From: Christensenellaceae bacterium
Lineage (GTDB): Bacteria > Bacillota > Clostridia > Christensenellales > UBA1750
Assembly (NCBI GenBank): GCA_031287285.1
Contig: JAITTC010000248.1
Location: forward strand, 1-7,963
Direction of reading: 5' to 3'
DNA: 7,963 nucleotides
The position numbers were made by a program, and so were the translations under genes. Shown here one piece after another: positions 1-5,127 of the stretch. The notes beneath the pieces were generated by a model, which was given only the letters and a program-made list of their open reading frames with translations, did no database searches and was not told the origin of the DNA. Numbering within the stretch: position 1 is the first letter of the stretch; the number at the start of each line of letters is the position of its first letter.

Positions 1-364
1 TTGTGCCCTGCCAGCCCCCGCGCGAAGGAACGCCGTCCCCCGGCATGGGGATGGGCGTGGCTTCAGGCTCCTGGCTCGGCTCTTCAGAGGCAGTCTCGCC
101 AATGGATGGCGTGGGCTGCGCTTCGCCGCCACCCTGCGCCGTTTCGCCGCCCCCTGGCTCGCTGGCCGTGGGCCTTGGAGCCGGCGCGTTGGCGCCCGGC
201 GACAAATACAGCAGCATCGACAGCCCGACCACGGCAAGCGCCGCGCAGGTAACAGCCCGGCGGTTCTTCACCGGGTTCAGCCAGCTCGGCCTGGGCGGCA
301 GGAGCAGGAGGCTCGCTACGGCAAACAGGGCCACGAGTAAAATGGCCAGCACGTACACGTTCAT
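1..364 (-). CDS. Two-helix membrane protein with Pro/Glu-rich tail, C-terminus beyond the window
   Basis: This reading frame is open from an ATG at 362-364 to the left edge, giving about 121 visible residues with no stop. It starts MNVYVLAILLVALF. Two hydrophobic segments are seen, at about residues 3-22 and 37-55, separated by a short basic loop (NPVKNRR). After the second helix comes a low-complexity stretch rich in Pro, Ala, Gly, Glu, Thr and Ser (about 56-115), a typical extracellular linker. The likely topology is a small membrane anchor followed by an exported spacer leading to a domain outside the window. The start is uncertain. The ATG is only 1 nt from a GAGGG sequence, while an in-frame GTG at 356-358 lies 7 nt downstream of the same GAGGG and would shorten the protein by two residues. 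I do not recognise the family. The gene has the same orientation as the SH3-stalk gene upstream, but a terminator and a separate promoter lie between them. Confidence 0.75.
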   Translation of the reverse strand, partial: MNVYVLAILLVALFAVASLLLLPPRPSWLNPVKNRRAVTCAALAVVGLSMLLYLSPGANAPAPRPTASEPGGGETAQGGGEAQPTPSIGETASEEPSQEPEATPIPMPGDGVPSRGGWQGT

Positions 365-370
365 GCCCTC

Positions 371-399
371 ACTATAGCATAAACCGCGCGGCGAAACAA
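371..399 (-). promoter_or_regulatory. Sigma-A-type promoter of the left-edge membrane protein gene
   Basis: On the minus strand, a -35 element TTGTTT (394-399) and a -10 element TATAGT (371-376) are separated by exactly 17 bp. Transcription would be expected to begin about 7 nt after the -10, near position 364, which is the first base of the ATG codon. The resulting mRNA would have almost no leader. Confidence 0.55.
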
Positions 400-404
400 T
401 CCTT

Positions 405-429
405 TGCGGGCGCCAAGCGCCGCATTTTT
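405..429 (+). terminator. Terminator-like hairpin reading on the plus strand, no plus gene upstream
   Basis: The arms are TGCGGGCGC (405-413) and GCGCCGCA (417-424), pairing with one bulged G and a 3-nt loop, and are followed directly by five T (425-429). This resembles an intrinsic terminator for plus-strand transcripts, although no plus-strand gene precedes it within the window. It lies just upstream of the minus-strand promoter at 371-399, so it could instead be an operator or could stop antisense transcription. Confidence 0.4.
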
Positions 430-460
430 ATGCGGGCGGCCGCCAAAACCCCAAGGGAGC

Positions 461-499
461 CAAAAAAGGCCCCTTCGCGGCTTTGCGAAGGGGCTTTTT
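461..499 (-). terminator. Strong intrinsic terminator after the SH3-stalk protein gene
   Basis: A perfect 10-bp stem, GCCCCTTCGC (469-478) with GCGAAGGGGC (485-494), encloses a 6-nt loop. It is flanked by six A (462-467) and five T (495-499), so a U-tract forms in either direction. It lies 6 nt beyond the stop codon of the minus-strand gene at 505-507 and is best read as that gene's terminator. It separates that gene from the next minus-strand gene. An outer pairing of AAAACCCC (445-452) with GGGGTTT (500-506) can extend the stem. Confidence 0.85.
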
Positions 500-504
500 G
501 GGGT

Positions 505-2262
505 TTAAAGGGCATCGTAATCGGCCAAGCTGACGTAGGCGCTTCCCGTCCAAACCTTGATCGCGCCGGCGCCGCTGACCGCAATCCGCGCCCGGGTGTC
601 GCCCGACGGCTTCAGCAAATTCCGCAGAGCGGCGATCTGAGAACTGGTCATGTTTGCGGAGCCGATGCAAAGCTCGGTCCCTTCCTCCAGCACGATATCG
701 CTCCTTGGCTGGCCGGCTACATTGCTCGTATCCAGCGTCAGGCTACCGCTCTTCATCGTCAGCTCGACGACCACCTTGTTTTTGTTCAGATTCTCGCTGA
801 CCCCCGCCGCCGCGCCATCGTTGCGCATCGTCGCGTCGCCGGTGATCTCTAGCAGCAGGCGTGGGTGTACCTCGTCGTCATTTGGCATGTCGCCAGCTGA
901 GTGAAAGACCAGCTCGCTGCCTGCGTCAAGGAGCAGATCCGGCTTATTATTCTCGCCCATCCTGTCATCGGGGTCCCATTCCTGGCTTTCCGGCTGCCCA
1001 ACCTGATACTTCAGGGCAAGGAATTGGAGCGTCGCTGACTTCCCGGCCTTTATTGAAAGCGTCGAATCCACGAGCCCATTGTTGATGTCCATGAGGATAC
1101 TGTAGTCCCCAACCTCTAGGGTCCCCTCGCCGGTGATCGTGGCCTGATCCATGGTGTATTTAATCTCGTCCGGCAGGACGAGGGTCATATTCTCTGGGAT
1201 GACGATGGTTACGCCGCTCCAGTTCGCATAACGATACCAGTCCTCGACGGGGCCATAGTCGTCTTCAATGATGATCGTGCCGTTGAAGGTCGGGTCGTCT
1301 GCCCATACTTCCCAAATCGCGTTCAATGCAGAGAAATCCACACTTCCGCCGTCTCGGCCGATGTCCGATAGCTTCCATGTTTTGGGCGACGGCGGCGGGG
1401 TTGGCGTCGACGTGGGGGTTGGTGTCGGCGTTTCCGTCACGATCGGCGTCGACGTGGGGGTTGGTGTCGGCGTTTCCGTCACGATCGGTGTCGACGTGGG
1501 CGTCGGTGTCGGCGTTTCCGTCACGATCGGCGTCGATGTGGGAGTCGGTGTCGGCGTCGATGTGGGAGTCGGTGTCGGCGTCGACGTGGGCGTCGATGTC
1601 GGTGTCGACGTGGGCGTCGATGTCGGTGTCGACGTGGGCGTCGATGTCGGCGTTTCCGGCACGATCGGTGTCGACGTGTCTTGCACGGGCGTTGGCGTCG
1701 CCGTCGGCTGTGGATCTTCGCTTGCCCTCTGCCCGATTACCCGGCTTTCGACCGTATAAATGGGCTCAAAGACCGCCGGGGCGGTCATCGCATCCACATC
1801 ATACCAAATCCGCTTCTCTTCAGACGACCAGGCATAGCCATAGTCGTCATCTGCTGGCTGGGGATTTTCGTAAAAATCATCCCTTGAGGCCCTGCTGCCG
1901 CCGCTTGGGCCCTCCAGGTATCTATTGTAGAGATAGCCGGTCTGCCAAAAACCCTCTACTTGGGCGTAGGCCTGAACCCAGCGCCCTTCCGCGAGCGAAA
2001 CCAGCACGACTTCGGTGCCGCGAGGGAGTTTGGCGATGATGGGGTGGGAAGTGCCCGGCCCGGAGCGGAAATGAAGGGCGGAAGCCGTCGTTCTGGCTAA
2101 ATAACCCGAAATTCCGCCCGGCCAGTCGACCCAAACGGCGCTGCCCTCCGTAAAGCCCGGGTACCAGGGGCTCGAATCCCCGGCTTCGGCGCCGCCGGAG
2201 GCCAGCAGCACCAGGCAGACCACCAGCATGGCGAGCATGATGAAGCCATTCTTTTTAATCAT
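505..2262 (-). CDS. Secreted SH3-domain protein with Thr/Pro stalk and beta-solenoid-like C-terminal domain
   Basis: Predicted protein of 585 residues, exported by the Sec route. Residues 1-27 form a signal peptide (MIKKN, then a long hydrophobic run ending AEA). Residues about 56-116 match a bacterial SH3 domain (core LHFRSGPGTSHPIIAKLPRG, then GRWVQ and GYLYNRYL), a fold that in this setting commonly binds peptidoglycan. A Thr/Pro/Ser stalk spans about 181-291, encoded by tandem repeats. Residues about 292-585 show repeated short beta-strand patterns (GVTIVIPENMTLVLP, ATITGEGTLEVG, STLSIKAGKSATLQF), suggesting a beta-helix; no enzymatic motif is recognised. No LPXTG signal or C-terminal membrane helix is present, so retention would depend on the SH3 domain, or the protein is released. 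I chose the ATG at 2260-2262 because the signal peptide begins there and AAGGGAG (2274-2280) precedes it; a GTG at 2308-2310 would add 16 residues and sits within a few bases of the predicted transcription start. It has its own promoter and terminator. Its role may be adhesive or structural; that is inference. Confidence 0.85.
   Translation of the reverse strand: MIKKNGFIMLAMLVVCLVLLASGGAEAGDSSPWYPGFTEGSAVWVDWPGGISGYLARTTASALHFRSGPGTSHPIIAKLPRGTEVVLVSLAEGRWVQAYAQVEGFWQTGYLYNRYLEGPSGGSRASRDDFYENPQPADDDYGYAWSSEEKRIWYDVDAMTAPAVFEPIYTVESRVIGQRASEDPQPTATPTPVQDTSTPIVPETPTSTPTSTPTSTPTSTPTSTPTSTPTPTPTSTPTPTPTSTPIVTETPTPTPTSTPIVTETPTPTPTSTPIVTETPTPTPTSTPTPPPSPKTWKLSDIGRDGGSVDFSALNAIWEVWADDPTFNGTIIIEDDYGPVEDWYRYANWSGVTIVIPENMTLVLPDEIKYTMDQATITGEGTLEVGDYSILMDINNGLVDSTLSIKAGKSATLQFLALKYQVGQPESQEWDPDDRMGENNKPDLLLDAGSELVFHSAGDMPNDDEVHPRLLLEITGDATMRNDGAAAGVSENLNKNKVVVELTMKSGSLTLDTSNVAGQPRSDIVLEEGTELCIGSANMTSSQIAALRNLLKPSGDTRARIAVSGAGAIKVWTGSAYVSLADYDAL
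1403..1648 (-). repeat. Nested tandem repeats encoding the Thr/Pro stalk (three 42-bp then five 24-bp units)
   Basis: Three 42-bp units begin at 1403, 1445 and 1487. The first two are identical over all 42 bases and the third differs at three. Five 24-bp units follow, beginning at 1529, 1553, 1577, 1601 and 1625: the first two are identical to each other, the last two are identical to each other, and the middle one differs from the last two at one base. Degenerate copies continue to about 1700. Both unit lengths are multiples of 3 and are built from 6-bp steps encoding Thr-Pro or Thr-Ser pairs, so copy-number change would alter stalk length without shifting the frame. The 42-bp unit encodes a PIVTETPTPTPTST-type peptide. 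Confidence 0.95.
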
Positions 2263-2320
2263 TATTTCAATCGCTCCCTTCCCCAAGGCGGACCGGCAGA
2301 TAAAGAACACTCCCTTGTAT

Positions 2321-2348
2321 AGTATAAATTCTACTCCTTCGTTTACAA
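2321..2348 (-). promoter_or_regulatory. Promoter of the SH3-stalk protein gene
   Basis: On the minus strand, a -35 element TTGTAA (2343-2348) and a -10 element TATACT (2321-2326) are separated by 16 bp. The start would fall near 2312-2315, leaving a leader of about 50 nt before the ATG at 2262 with AAGGGAG inside it. The surrounding sequence is distinctly AT-rich compared with the rest of the window. The -35 overlaps one copy of a direct repeat (see 2345-2362). Confidence 0.6.
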
Positions 2349-2362
2349 GTTAGCAACAAGTT
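2345..2362. promoter_or_regulatory. Direct repeat ACAAGTT with 11-bp period at the -35 region
   Basis: Two exact ACAAGTT copies, at 2345-2351 and 2356-2362, start 11 bp apart, about one helical turn. The first overlaps the -35 of the minus-strand promoter. This spacing suits two protomers of a regulator, such as a response regulator, binding one face of the DNA. The regulator is unknown. Confidence 0.35.
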
Positions 2363-2442
2363 CCGTCATTTTAATCATGTCAAAAAACGGGAATTCATGA
2401 TCTTTCTTCGCCTCTCGGCGGGATTCGTTAAAATTTCCCCGC

Positions 2443-2459
2443 GGCGCTTGCCAAGCGCC
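2443..2459. promoter_or_regulatory. 17-bp palindrome overlapping the lipoprotein promoter -35
   Basis: The sequence GGCGCTTG-C-CAAGCGCC is a perfect inverted repeat with 8-bp arms around one central base. It covers the -35 element TTGCCA at 2448-2453. No T-tract follows in either direction, so it looks more like an operator than a terminator. The 10-mer GCGGCGCTTG (2441-2450) also occurs on the minus strand within the hairpin at 405-424, next to another promoter. Confidence 0.4.
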
Positions 2460-2477
2460 CAGCTACCACGTTATACT
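2448..2477 (+). promoter_or_regulatory. Promoter of the DUF4352-like lipoprotein gene
   Basis: A -35 element TTGCCA (2448-2453) and a -10 element TATACT (2472-2477) are separated by 18 bp, with an A/T-rich stretch (GTTAAAATTT, 2427-2436) just upstream. The start would be near 2484, giving a leader of about 40 nt that carries AAGGAGGGG (2509-2517) before the ATG at 2524. Confidence 0.65.
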
Positions 2478-2523
2478 ACACAAAGTGTATTCATTCATTG
2501 CTTTCTCTAAGGAGGGGTTCCCC

Positions 2524-3081
2524 ATGACTTTCTTCAAACGGGCGGCCTTTGCCGCACTCGCGCTTTGCCTTTGTTTCGCCCTCGCCGCCTGCTCCGGCCT
2601 TCAAGATGCGGCCGGCGGGCTTCAGGAAGCGGGCTCTCAGCTCGCGGAGCAGGTCGGGCAGCTCCTGCGCGGCGATGTGACCGGCAAGGTCGGCGAGACC
2701 TACCGCACGGAGTGGTTCAATTTTAGCATTTCCTCCATCAAGCAGGTCGAAAGCTACGCGGGCTATGCCCCAGAAGAGGGCAATCTCCTCTATGATGTGG
2801 TGATTACCGAGCTTTCGACCTTTGACGAAGCCATCCCCATGGGCACCTTCGACTTTTTTATGCTCATGGACGGCACCGAGGAGCCCGTCTTCCCGATGGA
2901 CCCCTTAAACGGCGATGAAACCATGATGCCCGCCGAATTCGATCTGAGCCCGGACGAGTCCGTGACCTACCACATGGTGTATGAGGTTCCCAAGGATGCC
3001 AAAGGCCTCAAGCTCATGTACATCGAGCTTTACGAAAACAGCGAAGAGCAGGGCACGACCTTCACCATCCCCATTTCGTAA
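2524..3081 (+). CDS. DUF4352-like surface lipoprotein
   Basis: Predicted lipoprotein of 185 residues. The signal peptide (MTFFKR, then a hydrophobic run) ends in a lipobox LAAC with Cys23 as the lipidated residue, so the protein should be tethered to the outer face of the membrane. Residues about 26-50 form a short amphipathic Ala/Gln/Leu helix. Residues about 51-185 form a beta-rich domain with the pattern GETYRTEWFNFSI, then LLYDVVITE and VYEVPKDAKGLKLMYIEL, closely resembling the DUF4352 immunoglobulin-like fold found in many Firmicutes lipoproteins of unknown function. The ATG at 2524 is chosen because GGAGG (2511-2515) lies 8 nt upstream; an in-frame GTG at 2485 would coincide with the predicted transcription start. 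The gene stands alone, with its own promoter and terminator, and diverges from the SH3-stalk gene. The lipoprotein call is firm; the domain call is moderate. Confidence 0.85.
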   Translation: MTFFKRAAFAALALCLCFALAACSGLQDAAGGLQEAGSQLAEQVGQLLRGDVTGKVGETYRTEWFNFSISSIKQVESYAGYAPEEGNLLYDVVITELSTFDEAIPMGTFDFFMLMDGTEEPVFPMDPLNGDETMMPAEFDLSPDESVTYHMVYEVPKDAKGLKLMYIELYENSEEQGTTFTIPIS

Positions 3082-3101
3082 CTCGTCTTTTCAAGCCAAA
3101 A

Positions 3102-3135
3102 GGGCGGCAGCAGTAAGCCGCTCTTTTCTTTTCTT
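3102..3135 (+). terminator. Intrinsic terminator after the DUF4352-like lipoprotein gene
   Basis: A 7-bp stem, GGGCGGC (3102-3108) with GCCGCTC (3117-3123) including one G-U pair, and an 8-nt loop are followed by a pyrimidine tract TTTTCTTTTCTT. It lies about 20 nt after the stop codon and isolates this gene from the operon beginning at 3228. Confidence 0.75.
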
Positions 3136-3165
3136 CACAAAAGGTCTTTTTGCGCCTTCGTCGAA

Positions 3166-3171
3166 TATAAG
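3166..3171 (+). promoter_or_regulatory. Possible -10 element of the four-gene operon
   Basis: TATAAG at 3166-3171 sits 57 nt upstream of the first operon gene and downstream of the previous terminator, so a promoter is expected about here. No convincing -35 element is seen at 16-18 bp spacing (the sequence there is T-rich), so this remains a weak call. Confidence 0.3.
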
Positions 3172-3187
3172 CTGTAGCAGGCTTTAG

Positions 3188-3202
3188 GGCCCTTGAAGGG
3201 CC
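3188..3202 (+). promoter_or_regulatory. 15-bp palindrome in the leader of the operon
   Basis: GGCCCTT-G-AAGGGCC is a perfect inverted repeat with 7-bp arms. It lies between the possible -10 at 3166 and the ribosome binding site AAGGAAGGG at 3209-3217. As DNA it could be an operator just downstream of the transcription start; as RNA it could form a 5-bp GC stem with a UUGAA loop. Confidence 0.35.
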
Positions 3203-3227
3203 AAATACAAGGAAGGGATGGCTGCGC

Positions 3228-3845
3228 ATGAAGAGCATCATCACCATCGGCCGCCAATTCGGCAGCGGGGGCAGGGCCATCGGCAAGCGCCTCTCCGAAA
3301 TCCTGGGCATTCCATTTTACGATAAGGAGCTCATCGAGCTCGCCGCCGAGGCTGGCGGCATGAGCGCCGAGGTCTTTTCCAGCGTGGATGAAAAGGCTGC
3401 AAGCGGCCTCGTCTATTCCTCGGCAAGCCTCATGATGGGCGGCGAAATGCGCTTTTCCCCACAGGTTGAGCTTCCCCTGAACGATAAGCTCTTCATCCTT
3501 TCGTCAAAGGTCATCTCTTCCATCGCCGCAAAAGGGCCCTGCGTGCTCATCGGCCGCTGCGCGGACTATGTTCTGCGCGAAAACAAGCTGCTGTTCAGCG
3601 CCTTTATCCATGCGCCCTTGGGCTCCAGGCTCGAGCGCGTCACCAGGCTCTACTCCCTCTCGCCGGACGCTGCCGAAAAGCGCATCAATCGGGAAGATAA
3701 GCAGCGCTCGCAATACTATGTCTACTTCACGGGCCGCACCTGGGCCTCGATTGAAAACTACCAGCTTGCCTTGGATTCCTCCCTCCTGGGCGAAGAAGGC
3801 ACGGCGCAGCTCCTCGCCCATATTGCAAAGGAGCGCGGCGTTTAG
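3228..3845 (+). CDS. Cytidylate-kinase-like family protein
   Basis: Predicted cytoplasmic P-loop kinase-like protein of 205 residues, the usual length for the cytidylate kinase-like family (Cytidylate_kin2). The family fold binds nucleoside triphosphate; the true phosphate acceptor of these paralogues is not established, so CMP should not be assumed. Visible family features are the N-terminal phosphate loop (IGRQFGSGGRAIGKRL, residues 7-22), the PFYDKELI motif (29-36), IGRCADYVL (108-116), and the Arg-rich lid region RINREDKQRSQYYVYFTGRTW (about 152-172), followed by YQLALDSSLLG near the C-terminus, all matching this family. The ATG at 3228 is preceded by GAAGGG and gives the family's typical N-terminus. 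It is the first gene of a four-gene operon. The canonical housekeeping cytidylate kinase is expected elsewhere in the genome, so this is probably an additional member. Confidence 0.88.
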   Translation: MKSIITIGRQFGSGGRAIGKRLSEILGIPFYDKELIELAAEAGGMSAEVFSSVDEKAASGLVYSSASLMMGGEMRFSPQVELPLNDKLFILSSKVISSIAAKGPCVLIGRCADYVLRENKLLFSAFIHAPLGSRLERVTRLYSLSPDAAEKRINREDKQRSQYYVYFTGRTWASIENYQLALDSSLLGEEGTAQLLAHIAKERGV

Positions 3846-3847
3846 CC

Positions 3848-5104
3848 ATGCGAAAGGGACCCGGTGCGGCGCTGGCCGCGCTCTTGACGCTTTCTTTGCC
3901 CCTTTTGGCGCTTTGTTCCTGCCAAAACGGCGCCCCGGCCCAAAGCGGCACGCCAGGGGGTTTTTCTGCGCCCGTTTCCACGCCGGAAGCGCCGCTTTTA
4001 AGCCCTTCGCAGGGCTCTGTGATGCCATCGCCAAGCCCCGACAGCCCCTATGATGCGCAAGCCGCCAAGCCCTTGCTCAATGCCCTGGCCGAGCTCGCGC
4101 TGAAGCCCGGCTCGCCCTTCAGTTTCAGCGATGTGCCGGACGCCGCCCTGGCCGATCATCTCCTTGCCCTGCTCCTGCGCGACGAGGTCTTTCACCTCCC
4201 CGGCATCGAATACGACGACGGCCAGATTCTTTGCGCGAGCGGCGCGGCGGATGCGGCCTACGCGGCTTGCTTCGCGGGCGGAACCCGGCAGCTGCCGCCC
4301 AAAAACGGCTTGGGCACCGCCCTGAACGGCCGCGGCGTGCGTTACCCGGTTCTTAGCAGAAGCGACCTGCAGCTCCATATGCCGCTCGATAGCTTCACCC
4401 AGCTCGAAGACGGAAGCCTGCGCCTGGACTTCAGCCTGCTTTGGGCCTACCCGGAGGATGCGCAGGCCACGCGCGGCGGCACCATCGCCCTCATCGTTTT
4501 GCCCGATGAACACGCCCTCTTTTCCTTCCGGCTGCTCGGCGCGCAGTCCATCATCAACCTGCGCCCAGGCGATCAGATCGGCAGCCATCCGCGCCGCGAT
4601 ATGGAGCTCCTCCGCGCGCCGCTCTTCGCGGTCGCCAGCGCCTGCGTCCTCACCCGCGAGGGCTTTGAGGAGCAGCCGAGCGCCACCTTCGCCTGGACCG
4701 CGGCTTCCTCGCTGCTCTATGCCTATGGCGCTGATTTTGGGCTGGCGCCCGCGCAGGGCGACCTCTTCGTGCCGGAAGACGTCATGGCGGCGGCCTTTTC
4801 AGCTCTTTTTGGGCGGGAATACGAAATCCCCCTCCCGGTGCCGCCAAGGCTCGCCAGGCGCGTGCAGGCGGTTGCCGGCGGCTACAGCCTTCGCTCCGCG
4901 CCGGAAGCGCTTGAGATGCAGTTTGAAAGCTATCATTCCGGCATGGATTTCACCGACGAGTTCACCGTCCTCCTTTATGGAACGCAAAACGGGCAAAGCC
5001 TCTTCCAGGGGCAATTGCGCGTGGCGCTGAGCCTGCAGGAAGGCGGCCCTTATAAAAACCGCCGCGTTTCCGCAGCGGTCTACACCCCCAGGGATGCAAA
5101 CTAA
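3848..5104 (+). CDS. Lipoprotein of unrecognised family
   Basis: Predicted lipoprotein of 418 residues. The signal peptide runs MRKGPGAALAALLTL onward to a lipobox LCSC, with Cys25 as the likely lipidated residue; Cys at the -2 position is unusual but tolerated. A Ser/Pro/Gly-rich linker (about 26-70) leads to an alpha/beta mature region of about 340 residues. Visible landmarks are a helical ADHLLALLLRDEVF segment, IEYDDGQILC, a beta-rich middle (LRLDFSLLWAYPED, TIALIVLPDEHALFSFRLLG), and a C-terminal segment ending GGPYKNRRVSAAVYTPRDAN. No enzymatic motif is recognised, and I cannot assign a family. The start lies 2 nt after the stop of the kinase-like gene, with AAGGAG (3828-3833) 14 nt upstream inside that gene, which suggests translational coupling. 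It is followed 23 nt later by the exonuclease III gene, so its expression is tied to a nucleotide kinase homologue and a repair enzyme. Confidence 0.85.
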   Translation: MRKGPGAALAALLTLSLPLLALCSCQNGAPAQSGTPGGFSAPVSTPEAPLLSPSQGSVMPSPSPDSPYDAQAAKPLLNALAELALKPGSPFSFSDVPDAALADHLLALLLRDEVFHLPGIEYDDGQILCASGAADAAYAACFAGGTRQLPPKNGLGTALNGRGVRYPVLSRSDLQLHMPLDSFTQLEDGSLRLDFSLLWAYPEDAQATRGGTIALIVLPDEHALFSFRLLGAQSIINLRPGDQIGSHPRRDMELLRAPLFAVASACVLTREGFEEQPSATFAWTAASSLLYAYGADFGLAPAQGDLFVPEDVMAAAFSALFGREYEIPLPVPPRLARRVQAVAGGYSLRSAPEALEMQFESYHSGMDFTDEFTVLLYGTQNGQSLFQGQLRVALSLQEGGPYKNRRVSAAVYTPRDAN

Positions 5105-5127
5105 GAAAAGCACCAAGGAGGCCCTTC

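Noticed and set aside
430..852. Plus-strand ORF of 140 codons over the terminator and the 3' end of the SH3-stalk gene
   Set aside because: It would start beside a terminator hairpin and translate through it; the composition is Arg/Ala-rich, as expected for a GC-rich shadow frame.
1403..1648. CRISPR-like array
   Set aside because: The repeats are directly contiguous with no unique spacers, are multiples of 3, and sit inside an intact coding frame.
1268..1759. Plus-strand ORF encoding a long Val-Gly-Val-Asp repeat protein
   Set aside because: It is the antisense shadow of the Thr/Pro repeat. The minus frame has a signal peptide, SH3 domain and terminator in continuity, while the plus frame lacks a ribosome binding site and any flanking domain.
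2263..2310. N-terminal extension of the SH3-stalk protein from the GTG at 2308-2310
   Set aside because: It would place extra residues before a normal signal peptide, and its start codon lies 2-5 nt from the predicted transcription start.
2378..2383. Consensus -35 TTGACA on the minus strand
   Set aside because: No acceptable -10 lies 16-18 bp downstream; the TTGTAA/TATACT pair nearer the gene fits better.
3504..4034. Minus-strand ORF of 176 codons across the kinase-like and lipoprotein genes
   Set aside because: It is antisense to two well-supported genes, has no recognisable domain, and reflects the scarcity of stop codons in GC-rich DNA.
3998..4588. Minus-strand ORF of 196 codons inside the lipoprotein gene
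   Set aside because: It is antisense to a lipobox protein with coherent composition, and I see no ribosome binding site or promoter for it.
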